Made by a program: the position numbers and the translations under genes. Shown one piece after another: positions 25,926-35,229 of a DNA stretch of 64,000 nucleotides; the first letter of the stretch is position 1, and every line of letters starts with the position of its first letter. The stretch is from Zeimonas sp046347945 (GTDB lineage: Bacteria > Pseudomonadota > Gammaproteobacteria > Burkholderiales > Burkholderiaceae_E): contig JAXMFB010000020.1 in assembly GCA_046347945.1 (NCBI GenBank), forward strand, positions 1 to 64,000, read 5' to 3'. Under the pieces are notes generated by a model, which saw only the letters and a list, made by a program, of their open reading frames with translations, did no database searches and was not told where the DNA came from.

Positions 25926-27351
25926 TCAGCGCGGCGCGGCGTCTCCGAGGAATACGCCGTCGTGCGCCAGCTTCGCGCGCAGCGCCGCCGGGTCGAGCGC
26001 GTGCAGTGCGACGTCGCGCGCGAGCGCCATCGCGGCGGCGTTGCCGGCCGCCTCGCCCATCGCGAAGCAGGCGCCGCTCACGCGCGCCGCCGACTGCCCC
26101 TCGTGGGTCATCGACGCGCAGCGGCCGGCGACCAGCAGGTTGCCGGGCACGCGAGCGCCGCCGCGCCGCGGCAGCAGCATCCGCCAGGGCAGCTGGTTGT
26201 AGCCGCGCGAGCCTTCGGGTGGCCAGGCCCACTGCACGTCGCCGGCCACGTGCATCTCGAGCGGCCAGCCGTTGACGCCGATCGCGTCGTCGAAGTCGGC
26301 GCAGCCGACGATGTCGTCGCGCGTGAGCACGTACTCGCCGACCATGCGCCGCGTCTCGCGGATGCCGAGTTGGGTCGCGATGTCGAGCAGGTAGCCGCGC
26401 TCGAAGCCGGGCACGCGCGCGCGCAGGAATGCGAGGTACTCGACCACCTGCCGGCGCCCTTCGACCTCGGCCGCCGACAGCGCGTCGGCGTCGGTGCCGT
26501 CGACCGCCGTCCCGTCGGCGTTCGTCAGTTGCGTGACGTTCACGCGCCATTCGGCGGGGTTCTTCTGCGGGCGCACGATCGCGCCGCGGCGCGGGAACGC
26601 GAACTCGCCGCGGCGCGCGCACTCGTCCATCAGCGCGGGAATCGTCCGCCACGCGTCGCCGGCACGAGCGGGGTCGACGCCGCCGACGCGGAACATCAGC
26701 GTCGGATACAGCGCGCCGCCGTGGCCGTCGCCGTGCTCCATCGGCACGCCGGCGCAGTGCGCCAGGTCGCCGTCGCCCGAGCAGTCGACGAAGGCGCGCG
26801 CGCGGATCGCGCGGCGGCCCGATTTCGTCTCGACGAACAGCGCGTCGATGTCGCCGCCATCGCGCTGCGCGATGCCCGCGCCCAGCGCGTGATGCAGTAC
26901 CCGTGCGCCGGCGGCCGCGAGCAGTTCGTCGGCCGCGCACTTGTAGGCCGACATGTCGTAGGCCTGCGCGTGGATGCGCCCGAGCACCAGGTGCGGTCGC
27001 GTTCAGCCCGTCGAGCCGCTCGATGCGCGCGAGCAGCTCGTCGACGACCCCGTGGACGACACGCCGGATCTCGCCGTGCACGTTCGCGTGCAGGCCGCAG
27101 AAGTTCGTCACTCCCGCCGCCGTGCCCATGCCTCCGAGGAAGCCGTAGCGCTCGACCAGCAGCGTGCTCGCGCCGCTGCGCGCCGCGGCGGCGGCGGCCG
27201 CGATGCCGGCCGGGCCGCCGCCGAGCACGACGACGTCGAACTCGCCGTGCAGCGGCACGCTGCGCGCGGGCGCGGTCAGTGTCGTGGTGCGCGAGGCGGT
27301 CACGCTCGGGGAACCTGGGTTCGTTGCGGGGCGCAGCGGCCGCGCCGGCAT
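25926..27351 (-). CDS. FAD-dependent oxidoreductase (FAD_oxidored family), frame broken once
   Basis: Flavoprotein of the PF12831 family of FAD-dependent oxidoreductases. The N-terminal Rossmann motif FDVVVLGGGPAGIAAAAAAARSGASTLLVERYGFLGGMGT is in one frame. The remainder (RIHAQAYDMSAYKCAADELL, ARAFVDCSGDGDLAH, NLLVAGRCASMTHEGQSAARVSGACFAMGEAAG) continues in another from about 26990. The interval is one base more than a multiple of three, so dropping one base near 26990-27005 yields a single protein of about 474 residues. It is the last gene of the gentisate cluster; its substrate is unknown and it is not part of the classical pathway. The start may lie downstream of 27351. Confidence 0.82.
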
Positions 27352-27372
27352 CGGCGGGCCGCCGGCCTGCGG

Positions 27373-28068
27373 TCAGCGCACTGCGACGTCGAGGGTGCCC
27401 AGCCCGGCGATCTCGCCGTGCATCCGGTCGCCGCGCACGACGGCGGCTACGCCTTCCGGCGTGCCGGTCATGATCAGGTCGCCGGGGGCGAGTTCCCACG
27501 CCGCCGACAGGTACGAGATGACCTCGCTGACGTTCCAGATCAGCATCGACACGTCGCTGGCCTGTCGCTGCGCGCCGTTGACCGTGAGCGAGATCGCGCC
27601 CTTCGTGATCTCGCCCGACTTCGCGATCGGCGTGACCGGCCCGATCGGGGCGGACTGGTCGAAGCCCTTGCCGATGCACCAGGGCCGGCCCTGCTTCTTC
27701 ATCTCGCCCTGCAGGTCGCGCCGCGTCATGTCCAGGCCGACCGCATAGCCGTAGATGTGCTTCGCCGCGTCGGCGACCGCGATGTCGCGCCCGCCCCGGC
27801 CGATCGCCACCACGAGCTCGATCTCGTGATGCAGGTCTTTCGTGAGCGACGGGTAGGCGATCTCGCCGACGCTGCCGGCCGGCACCGGCACGACGGCGTC
27901 GGCGGGCTTGAGGAAGAAGAACGGCGGCTCGCGGCCGGTGAAGCCCATCTCCTTCGCGTGCGCCTCGTAGTTGCGGCCCACGCAATAGACGCGGCGCACC
28001 GGGAAACGGTCGGCGCCGCCGACGACGGGCAGCGACACGATTGCGGGGGCGGGGACGACGTAGGCCAC
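27373..28068 (-). CDS. Fumarylpyruvate hydrolase (FAH family)
   Basis: 231-residue fumarylacetoacetate-hydrolase-fold enzyme, predicted to split fumarylpyruvate into fumarate and pyruvate, the last step of gentisate catabolism. Motifs include VYCVGRNYEAHAKEMG near the start, FFFLKPADAVVP, the metal-binding DLHHEIELVVAIG, AVGLDMTRRDLQ and the late GDLIMTGTPEGVAAV. GTG 28068 is chosen because GGAGA lies eight bases upstream; the longer open frame lacks similarity. It lies 70 bases after the gentisate dioxygenase gene on the same strand, which is the main reason for the specific name. Confidence 0.88.
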   Translation of the reverse strand: MAYVVPAPAIVSLPVVGGADRFPVRRVYCVGRNYEAHAKEMGFTGREPPFFFLKPADAVVPVPAGSVGEIAYPSLTKDLHHEIELVVAIGRGGRDIAVADAAKHIYGYAVGLDMTRRDLQGEMKKQGRPWCIGKGFDQSAPIGPVTPIAKSGEITKGAISLTVNGAQRQASDVSMLIWNVSEVISYLSAAWELAPGDLIMTGTPEGVAAVVRGDRMHGEIAGLGTLDVAVR

Positions 28069-28138
28069 GGGCGATTCTCCGAAGAAGCGGGGGCGAAGGA
28101 CGGCTGGGGCGACGGCTGGGGCGACGGCGCGCCGCGCT

Positions 28139-29218
28139 TCAGCCGAGCCTTTCCTCGCGCAGCAGGCCGAGCGCGGCGTGGATCGGCCGGTCGGAAAAGC
28201 TGAACAGTACCGCATCCTCGCTGGCCGAGAGGCGGCAGCGGTGCCACGACGGCACGACGAAATGGTCGCGCGGGCCGAACTCGAAGACCGTGCGTTGCAC
28301 GTCGCCGTCGACCTCGCGCTCGATGGCAGCGCGGCCATGGCCCTCGACGACGCTGTACACGGCGCCGTCGGTCTGTCGCCACGCCTTGCCGTCGAAGCCG
28401 GCGGGCAGCATCTGCAGGAACGCGGCGATCGTGGGCATCGGCCAGCCGCCGGTGGCGGGATTCAGGTAGCGCAGCTTGAAGCCGTCCCACGGGTCGGCCG
28501 GCGCGTCGTGCCGCAGCCGCGCGAGCGCATCGCGCGAGCGCTCGTACGGGTAGGCGAACAGCGGCGACGTGGCGCCGTGCGGATCGGCCGCGGCGTCGTG
28601 CGCCATCGGCGCCATGTTGGCGCCGAAGCGCGCGAAGTTGCTGCCCTCGCTGCGCACGACCGGCTGCTGGGCCGCGGCGTAGTTCTCGGCGAAGCCGCTG
28701 TCGAGCATGCGCACGGTGGGGATGTCGAGCCCGTCGAGCCAGATCACCGGGTTGCGCGACTCGTTGCCGTGGTCGTGCCAGGTCCAGCTCGGCGTGATGA
28801 TGAAGTCGCCGGGGTGCATCGTCGTGCGTTCGCCGTTGACGGCGGTGAACGCGCCCGCACCCTCGACGACGAAACGCAGCGCGGTCTGCGTATGACGATG
28901 ACTGGGCGCCACCTCGCCGGGCAGGATCAGCTGCAGGCCGGCGTACAGCGTCTGCGTGATGGCCGACTGGCCGCGCAGGCCCGGGTTCTCGAGGATGAGC
29001 ACGCGGCGAACCGCCTCCTCGGCGGTGATCACCTCGCCCGAACGCATCAGGAACGGGCGCACTTCGTCGTAACGCCAGAGCGCCGGTACGCACGGCGAAC
29101 GCGGCTGCTTCGGCACCAGCGCGTGCAGCGACTCCCACAGCGGCGTGAGGTGGGCCGGGTCCATGTCGGCGTACAGGCGCGCGCGCTCGTCGGCGGCGCG
29201 GCTCGCGGTCGTGTCCAT
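28139..29218 (-). CDS. gtdA: Gentisate 1,2-dioxygenase
   Basis: 359-residue bicupin that opens the ring of gentisate (2,5-dihydroxybenzoate) with O2 and Fe(II) to maleylpyruvate. The first cupin has the iron ligands in PSHRHTQ (His 107 and 109) and WTWHDHG (about His 148-150). The N-terminal LWESLHALVPKQPRSPCVPALWRYDEVRP is characteristic of gentisate dioxygenases, and the C-terminal cupin ends FVVPSWHRCRL. It lies between the 3-hydroxybenzoate hydroxylase gene (48 bases) and the fumarylpyruvate hydrolase gene, giving a coherent pathway. Confidence 0.94.
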   Translation of the reverse strand: MDTTASRAADERARLYADMDPAHLTPLWESLHALVPKQPRSPCVPALWRYDEVRPFLMRSGEVITAEEAVRRVLILENPGLRGQSAITQTLYAGLQLILPGEVAPSHRHTQTALRFVVEGAGAFTAVNGERTTMHPGDFIITPSWTWHDHGNESRNPVIWLDGLDIPTVRMLDSGFAENYAAAQQPVVRSEGSNFARFGANMAPMAHDAAADPHGATSPLFAYPYERSRDALARLRHDAPADPWDGFKLRYLNPATGGWPMPTIAAFLQMLPAGFDGKAWRQTDGAVYSVVEGHGRAAIEREVDGDVQRTVFEFGPRDHFVVPSWHRCRLSASEDAVLFSFSDRPIHAALGLLREERLG

Positions 29219-29266
29219 CGGTTGCCTCGGGAGATGGCGGGCGATGTCGTGCGTCGGCCGGCCGCC

Positions 29267-30457
29267 TCAGGCGAACACGGTCTTCGGGTCGACGCCCTGG
29301 TAGAGCCACTTCAGGCCCGCGAAGCCGGCGCTCTCGGTGCCCGACTGGAACAACTGGTTGCGCAGCTCTCGCGTGACGCCCGACGCGTGGTAGATGTCGC
29401 CGTAGAAGCGCGCCGTGAGCTGCACGCGGCCGGTGCGCAGGTAACGCACGCGCTGGTACTCCTGGAACGCGCTGGCGAAGTCGCCGTTGGCGCGCTCGAG
29501 CGCGACGCCGAGCACCGCCGCGTCCTCGATCGCCATGCACGCGCCCTGCGCGAGGTACTGCAGCATCGGGTGCGCGGCGTCGCCGAGCAGCGTGACGCGG
29601 CCCTGCGACCAGTTCTTCACCGGCTCGCGGTCGCACAGCACCCACATCTTCCAGGTCTCGATCTTGCCGAGCAGCTCGCGCACCGGCCCGACCGCGTCGG
29701 CGAAGCGCTCGTGCAGTTCGTGCGGGTCGCCGAAGATGTTCCAGCCTTCCTCGTAGCGGTTGCTGTGGAACACGGCGACCAGGTTGAACAGCTCGCCGCG
29801 GCGCAGCGGGTAGTGCACCAGGTGCGTCTTCTCGCCGCCCCACAGCACGACGTCGGGGCTGAACAGGTGCTTCGGTACCTCGCTGGCCGGCAGCACGGCG
29901 CGGTACGCGACGTGGCCCGACACGCGCGGCGCGCCGTCGCCGACGATCGCCTGGCGAACCACGCTCCACAGGCCGTCGGCGCCGATCAGCGCCGCGCCCT
30001 TGAACTTGCGCCCGTCGGTGAGCATGACCGTCACGCCGTCGTCGTCCTGCGCGAAGCGCTCGAGCCTGGCGCGCGTGTACAGGCCGACCGCGGGCTGCGC
30101 CGCGCAGGCCTCGAGCAGCACCGAGTGCAGGTCGACGCGATAGATCACGCCGTACGGGTGGCCGTAGGTGCCTTGCGAAGTGGCCGACACCGGAACCTGC
30201 GCGACGATCTCCCCGCTGCGCACGTCGCGCATGCACAGCTTGCCCGGGTAGTACGCGACGTGGTCGATGGCGCGCGTCAGCCCGAGGTGCTCGAACATGC
30301 GGAACGCGTTCGGGCCGATCTGGATGCCGGCGCCGATCTCCTTGAAGGCGTCCGACTGCTCGAACACCTCGACGCGATAGCCCTGGCGCGAGAGCACGAG
30401 CGCCGCCGCGAGTCCGCCGATGCCGCCGCCGCAGATCAGGACTGTTTGCTGTGTCAT
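29267..30457 (-). CDS. 3-hydroxybenzoate 6-hydroxylase (FAD monooxygenase)
   Basis: 396-residue group A flavin monooxygenase expected to para-hydroxylate 3-hydroxybenzoate to gentisate with NADH and O2. The FAD-binding GGGIGG is at residues 10-15, the DG motif region is ALIGADGLWSVVR, and the GD motif is VTLLGDAAHPMLQYLAQGACMAIEDA. The conserved ends GTYGHPYGVIYRVDLH and KWLYQGVDPKTVF also fit this enzyme. GGAGG lies about 11 bases before ATG 30457. Salicylate 5-hydroxylase is not an alternative, as that is a multicomponent system; other single-component aromatic hydroxylases remain possible. Confidence 0.88.
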   Translation of the reverse strand: MTQQTVLICGGGIGGLAAALVLSRQGYRVEVFEQSDAFKEIGAGIQIGPNAFRMFEHLGLTRAIDHVAYYPGKLCMRDVRSGEIVAQVPVSATSQGTYGHPYGVIYRVDLHSVLLEACAAQPAVGLYTRARLERFAQDDDGVTVMLTDGRKFKGAALIGADGLWSVVRQAIVGDGAPRVSGHVAYRAVLPASEVPKHLFSPDVVLWGGEKTHLVHYPLRRGELFNLVAVFHSNRYEEGWNIFGDPHELHERFADAVGPVRELLGKIETWKMWVLCDREPVKNWSQGRVTLLGDAAHPMLQYLAQGACMAIEDAAVLGVALERANGDFASAFQEYQRVRYLRTGRVQLTARFYGDIYHASGVTRELRNQLFQSGTESAGFAGLKWLYQGVDPKTVFA

Positions 30458-30528
30458 GGGAGTTGCCGCCTCCTGGTGGTCGTGTCGGGAGTGGTTCGGG
30501 GGCCTCGTGCGACGCGGTCGGCGCTCGC

Positions 30529-31008
30529 TCAGGCCGCGCCGTCGAGCCGGCCGCCGAGCGCCGCGGGGGCGCGCGACAGCGCGTTGTTCGATTCGACCAG
30601 CTGCGTGAGCAGCCGGATGAAGACCTTGCGCTCGTCCGGGCGCAGCGGCGCGACGATGCGCCGTTGCGCGCGCTCGACCGCCGTGTCGACCTTGCGCCGC
30701 AGCGCCCGCCCCGACTCGCTCAGGCGCAGCAATTTCACGCGCCGGTCCTGCGCGCTCGGGACGCGCACCACCAGCGCCTTCGCCTCGAGGCGCTCGAGCA
30801 CGCTGCCGGTGGTCGAGCGGTCGAGCGCGATCAGCTGCGACAGTCGCGTCGCGTCGACGTCGGGTTGCAGCCCGATCGCGGTGAGCGCCGCGTACTGCAC
30901 GGGCGTGAGGTCGAAGGCGCCGCACTCTTCCATGAACACCGCGACCGCGATCTGCTGCGCGCGGCGAATCAGGTGGCCCGGCTTGAGGTTCAGCTGTTCG
31001 AGCGACAC
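30529..31008 (-). CDS. MarR-family regulator of the gentisate operon
   Basis: 159-residue winged-helix repressor of the MarR family. It has a dimerisation helix at the N-terminus, the recognition region ATRLSQLIALDRSTTGSVLERLEAKALVVRVPSAQDRRVKLLRLSESG, and a C-terminal helical part (PDERKVFIRLLTQLVE). It is the first gene of the cluster, 71 bases before the hydroxylase gene, so it would regulate its own operon and likely respond to 3-hydroxybenzoate or gentisate (inference). The start is GTG 31008 without a strong ribosome-binding site; the leader from the predicted promoter is about 75 bases. Confidence 0.88.
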   Translation of the reverse strand: MSLEQLNLKPGHLIRRAQQIAVAVFMEECGAFDLTPVQYAALTAIGLQPDVDATRLSQLIALDRSTTGSVLERLEAKALVVRVPSAQDRRVKLLRLSESGRALRRKVDTAVERAQRRIVAPLRPDERKVFIRLLTQLVESNNALSRAPAALGGRLDGAA

Positions 31009-31089
31009 GACGGTGGTCGGAGGAGGACGCGACGGAAAGACGCCGCAACGAGGCGCGCCCGGGCCGCGCGGCCGCGGGTCGAAAAACTC

Positions 31090-31118
31090 AGTGTACTGTC
31101 GAGTTCGGCGACTGTAAA
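31090..31118 (-). promoter_or_regulatory. Sigma70-type promoter of marR and gentisate operon
   Basis: On the minus strand there is TTTACA (-35, at 31113-31118), a 17-base spacer and TACACT (-10, at 31090-31095), a good match for a housekeeping promoter and unusual in such GC-rich DNA. The -10 overlaps the inverted repeat CAGTGTACTG (31089-31098), which is a plausible site for MarR autorepression. Confidence 0.65.
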
Positions 31119-31151
31119 CGACCGGTCACGGCGCGCGGCGTCGCGCGGCCG

Positions 31152-33923
31152 TCAGGCTTTCGAGGCCTTGGCGGCCCGCGTCGAGCGGCCGGCGGCGCGC
31201 GTCGCCGCAGCGCGCTTGCCGGTGGCCTTGGCCGACGTCGCTTTCCGGGGGGCTGCGGCCTTCGTCGACACCCGCGTCGCCGAGGACGGCGTCGTCGCTG
31301 ACCTCCCGGCCGGCGCCTTCTTCGTCGGCGCCTTATTCGCCGGCGGCTTCTTCGCGGCCGGCTTCTTCGCGGCCGGCTTCGTCGCCGCCGGCTGCCTCCC
31401 TGCGGCGGATCGCCGGGCGGGGGCGGGCGCCGCCTCCGCAGTGCCCGCGGCGGCACCGGTCCTGGCAGGGCGCGCCGGGCGCGGCTCGAACTCGAAGCCG
31501 ATCTTCCCGTCGGCGCCGCGCACCAGGAACGCCTTGAACCGGCGCCGCGTGCGCGACGAGACGAAGCCCTGCAGCAGGTCGGTGCGGCCCTCGGCGAGCA
31601 GCTTGCTCATCTGGTCGCGGGCGACTTCCTGCTGCAGGATGATCTTGCCGCTGCGGAAATCGCAGCTGCGCGAGGGCCCGACCGACTTCTCGCAGACGTA
31701 GCTCATCCCGTGCTCGTAGACGTCGGCGCCGCACTTCGGGCAGGGTCCGAGCGGTTTCTGGTCGCCGAAGTCGACCGGCTCGGCCGACTCGTCGTCGCTG
31801 CCCGGCTGGCCGAAGTCGAACTCGAGCTTGTGCTCCGGGGTGAGCTTCAGGATCGCCGCGAACGGCCGCCCGAGCCGGCTGCGGAAGCCCTGCAACGGGC
31901 CGATCGTGCGCTCGCGCAGCAACTGCTCGGCCTCGGCCACCTCGAGTTGGCGGCCCCCGGGAATCTTGGTGATCGAGAAGTCGCACTTCGTGCATGCGAA
32001 GCGCTTGTAGTTCTCCTGGACCACGCCGCCGCACTTCGGGCATCGCGTGGCCAGCGTCGCGTAGTCGCCCGGCACGTTGTCGAGCTCGTAGTTCTTCGCG
32101 CGCTCGACGATCTGCCGGGTCATGTCGGCGATCTCGCGCATGAACGCATCGCGCCCGAGCCGCCCGCGCTCGATCTGCGAGAGCTTGTACTCCCACTCGC
32201 CGGTCAGCTCGGGGGCGGTCAGTTCGGCCACCCCGAGGCCGCGCAGCAGCGTGAGCAGCTGGAACGCCTTGGTGGTCGGCACCAGGTCGCGTCCCTCGCG
32301 CACCAGGTAGTTCTCGGCGATCAGGCCCTCGATGATCGCGGCGCGCGTGGCCGGCGTGCCCAGGCCCTTCTCGGCCATTGCCTCGCGCAACTCGTCGTCC
32401 TCGATCAGCTTGCCGGCGCCTTCCATGGCCGACAGCAGTGTCGCCTCGGTGTAGCGCGCCGGCGGCTTGGTGGCCAGTGCCTGCAGCTCGATCTCTTGAG
32501 TGAGCACATGCTCACCTGGCTTCACCGGCACCAGCGTCGCATCGGCCACACCCTCGCGGCCGTAGATCGCCAGCCAGCCGGGGTTCACCAGCACCTTGCC
32601 CTCGGTCTTGAACGGCTCGCCCTCGACCGTGGTGACCCGCGTCGTGACCAGGTATTCGGCGGCCGGGAAGAACACCGCCAGGAATCGCCGCACGACGAGG
32701 TCGTAGACCCTCTGTTCGGCGTCCGACAGGCCGCCGGCCTTCGGCGCCAGCAGCGTGGGGATGATCGCGAAGTGATCGGACACCTTCGAGTTGTCGAAGA
32801 TCCGCTTGTTGGGCCGCACCCAATCCTTGCCGAGGGTCTGGCGGGCGAACGGGCCGTACGCCCGGTCGCCCTCGAGCGCGCCCATCGTCTGCTTGACGGT
32901 CGGCAGGTAGTCCTCGGGCAGCGCGCGCGAATCGGTTCGGGGGTAGGTCAGTACCTTGTGCCGCTCGTACAGGGCTTGCGCGATCGACAGCGTGGTGCGC
33001 GCGGAGAAACCGAACCGCGAGTTCGCCTCGCGCTGCAGGCTGGTGAGGTCGAACAGCAGCGGCGAGAGCTGCGTGCTCGGCTTGGATTCCTCGGCGGCCA
33101 CGCCGGGCTTGTCGCGGCAGCGCTCGACGATGCCTTCGGCGCGGTCGCGCTGCCAGAGCCGCTCGGCGCGGCCGTCGGGCTCGCTGTCCGAGCGTTTGAA
33201 AGCAGGGTCGAACCATCGACCTTCGTAAGTGCCCGCTTCGGCCGCGAACGTGGCCCTGACCTCGAAGTACTCACGCGGCACGAAGCGCTTGATGCGCTCC
33301 TCGCGCTCGACGACGATGGTCAGCGTGGGCGTCTGGACGCGGCCGACGGTGGTCTTGTAGAAGCCGCCGCCGCGCGAATTGAAGGCGGTCATCGCCCGGG
33401 TGCCGTTGATGCCGACCAGCCAGTCGGCCTCGGAACGGCTGCGCGCCGCGTCGGCCAGCGGCAGCATCTGCGCGTCTTCGCGCAGCGTCGCGAACGCCTC
33501 GCGGATCGACGCCGGCGTCATCGACTGCAGCCACAGCCGCTGGATCGGCTGGCGGGCCTTCGCATACTGGACGATCAGCCGGAAGATCAGCTCGCCCTCG
33601 CGGCCCGCATCGCAGGCGTTGACCAGGCGATCGACGTCCTTGCGCTTGATCAGGCGGGTCAGCAGCTTCAGCCGGTCTTCGCTGCGAGCGATCGGCTGGA
33701 GGTCGAAATGCGGCGGGATGACCGGCAAGTGAGCGAACGACCACTTGCCGCGCTTGACCTCGTATTGCTCGGGCGCGGCGATTTCGACCAGGTGGCCGAC
33801 CGCCGAGGACAGCACGTAGTCGTCGCTCTCGAAGTACTCGCCCTGGCGCGTGAAGCCGCCCAGCGCCCGCGCGATGTCGGCGGCGACGGACGGTTTCTCG
33901 GCAATGATCAGGGCTTTGCTCAT
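31152..33923 (-). CDS. topB: DNA topoisomerase III
   Basis: 923-residue type IA topoisomerase that relaxes or decatenates DNA through a 5'-phosphotyrosine. The toprim domain starts MSKALIIAEKPSVAADIARAL and contains NACDAGREGELIFR. The active-site Tyr is in LTYPRTDSR (about residue 327), and the second core region has GLGTPATRAAIIEGL. Two C-terminal Cys4-type modules follow (CPKCGGVVQENYKRFACTKC and CPKCGADVYEHGMSYVC). The last 100 or so residues are Lys/Ala/Pro-rich, like histone H1 (KPAAKKPAAKK), as seen in betaproteobacterial topoisomerases. ATG 33923 is the family start. It is the first gene downstream of dprA on the same strand. Confidence 0.93.
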   Translation of the reverse strand: MSKALIIAEKPSVAADIARALGGFTRQGEYFESDDYVLSSAVGHLVEIAAPEQYEVKRGKWSFAHLPVIPPHFDLQPIARSEDRLKLLTRLIKRKDVDRLVNACDAGREGELIFRLIVQYAKARQPIQRLWLQSMTPASIREAFATLREDAQMLPLADAARSRSEADWLVGINGTRAMTAFNSRGGGFYKTTVGRVQTPTLTIVVEREERIKRFVPREYFEVRATFAAEAGTYEGRWFDPAFKRSDSEPDGRAERLWQRDRAEGIVERCRDKPGVAAEESKPSTQLSPLLFDLTSLQREANSRFGFSARTTLSIAQALYERHKVLTYPRTDSRALPEDYLPTVKQTMGALEGDRAYGPFARQTLGKDWVRPNKRIFDNSKVSDHFAIIPTLLAPKAGGLSDAEQRVYDLVVRRFLAVFFPAAEYLVTTRVTTVEGEPFKTEGKVLVNPGWLAIYGREGVADATLVPVKPGEHVLTQEIELQALATKPPARYTEATLLSAMEGAGKLIEDDELREAMAEKGLGTPATRAAIIEGLIAENYLVREGRDLVPTTKAFQLLTLLRGLGVAELTAPELTGEWEYKLSQIERGRLGRDAFMREIADMTRQIVERAKNYELDNVPGDYATLATRCPKCGGVVQENYKRFACTKCDFSITKIPGGRQLEVAEAEQLLRERTIGPLQGFRSRLGRPFAAILKLTPEHKLEFDFGQPGSDDESAEPVDFGDQKPLGPCPKCGADVYEHGMSYVCEKSVGPSRSCDFRSGKIILQQEVARDQMSKLLAEGRTDLLQGFVSSRTRRRFKAFLVRGADGKIGFEFEPRPARPARTGAAAGTAEAAPAPARRSAAGRQPAATKPAAKKPAAKKPPANKAPTKKAPAGRSATTPSSATRVSTKAAAPRKATSAKATGKRAAATRAAGRSTRAAKASKA

Positions 33924-34081
33924 GGACGTGCCGGGTGGGGCGGCGAGGGGCTGGGGACGGCGCGGCTGGCAGGGGCGCCGTCCACGAAAGGGCGCCAATC
34001 ATAAGTGCCGGCCGGGATCGGGCGCAAGCCGGGAGTCGGACGGACGGCGGCGGCCGGATGGCCGAACCGTGACGGCGCGCG

Positions 34082-35217
34082 TCAGCGGCCGACGCGCACG
34101 TAGCGGCCGTCGACCCAGCGCTCGGCCAGTCCGGCCAGCTCGAGTTCGACGAGGCCGGCCGCCACGGCACCGATCGGCTGGCCGGTGCGCTCGGCGAGCG
34201 CATCGGGGTCGGAGGGATCCCAGCCCAGTTCGGCCAGCAGCGTCGCGGCGGCGGCGCTCGGGGCGGCGCTCGGTCGCGTGGCGCGTCGCCGGGCGCCGGC
34301 GCATCGACCGGGGCCCCCGCCCCCGCCATCTGCGCCCTGAGCTCCACCAGCACGTCCTCGACCGACTCGACCAGCTTCGCGCCCTCGCGGATCAGCTGGT
34401 GGCATCCCTTGGATACCGGCGAGTGGATCGAGCCCGGGATCGCCATGACTTCGCGCCCGAACTCGGCGGCCTGCCGCGCGGTGATCAGCGAGCCCGAATG
34501 GCGCGCCGCCTCGACCACCAGCACGCCGAGCGACAAGCCGGCGATCAGCCGGTTTCGGCGCGGGAAGTTCGCGCGTTGCACCTGCGTGCCCAGCGGCAGT
34601 TCGGAGACGAGCGCGCCGCGCTGGGCGATCGCGACGGCGAGCCCCGCGTGGCCCGCCGGATAGACCAGGTCGACGCCGGTTCCGACCACGGCCACCGTGC
34701 CGGCGCGGCCCGCGAGGGCGCCCCGATGCGCGGCTGCGTCGATGCCCTGGGCGAGCCCGCTGCAGATCTGCAGGCCGCTGTCGGCGAGCGCCTGCGCGAA
34801 CGCCTGCGCGTGGCCCAGCCCCGCGCGCGTGGCATGGCGGCTGCCGACGATCGCGAGCGAAGGGCGCGACAGCGCATCGACGTCACCGCGGACGAACAGC
34901 AGCGGCGGCGGATCGCCGATGCCCAGCAGGCGCGGCGGGTAGCAGGCGTCGGTGAGCGCGACCAGGTGGTGGTGCTCGTCTTGCGCCCAGCGCAGCGAGG
35001 CGTCGATCTGCGCGTCGCGGGCCGGGTCGGCGCCCAGCAGCGCCTGCGCGCGCGCGCCATCGAGCGCCGCTGCGAGCTTCGCGCGGCCGGCCGAAGATGC
35101 TTCGGGCAGGCCGAACGCCTCGAGCAGGCGGCGCACCGAGGCCGGGCCGATGCCCGGCGTGAGGACGAGACGAAGCCAGACGGCGCGCTCGTCGCGCGCC
35201 CCGGCGGAAAGCGGCAT
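34082..35217 (-). CDS. dprA: DNA-processing protein DprA, frame broken near C-terminus
   Basis: DprA loads RecA on incoming single-stranded DNA in natural transformation. The Rossmann-fold core is intact, with LAIVGSRHATRAGLGHAQAFA, SGLAQGIDAAAHRGAL, GTVAVVGTGVDLVYP, FPRRNRLIAGLSLGVLVVEA and SGSLITARQAAEFGREVMAIPGS. The C-terminal winged helix (ALAERTGQPIGAVAAGLVELELAGLAERWVDG) is in another frame. The switch lies between about 34250 and 34290, in a run of GC-rich Ala/Pro codons. The 1136-base interval lacks one base of a multiple of three, so one missing base accounts for it. The start is ATG 35217, 12 bases downstream of lysM's stop. Confidence 0.85.
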
Positions 35218-35229
35218 GAAGGATCGCTG

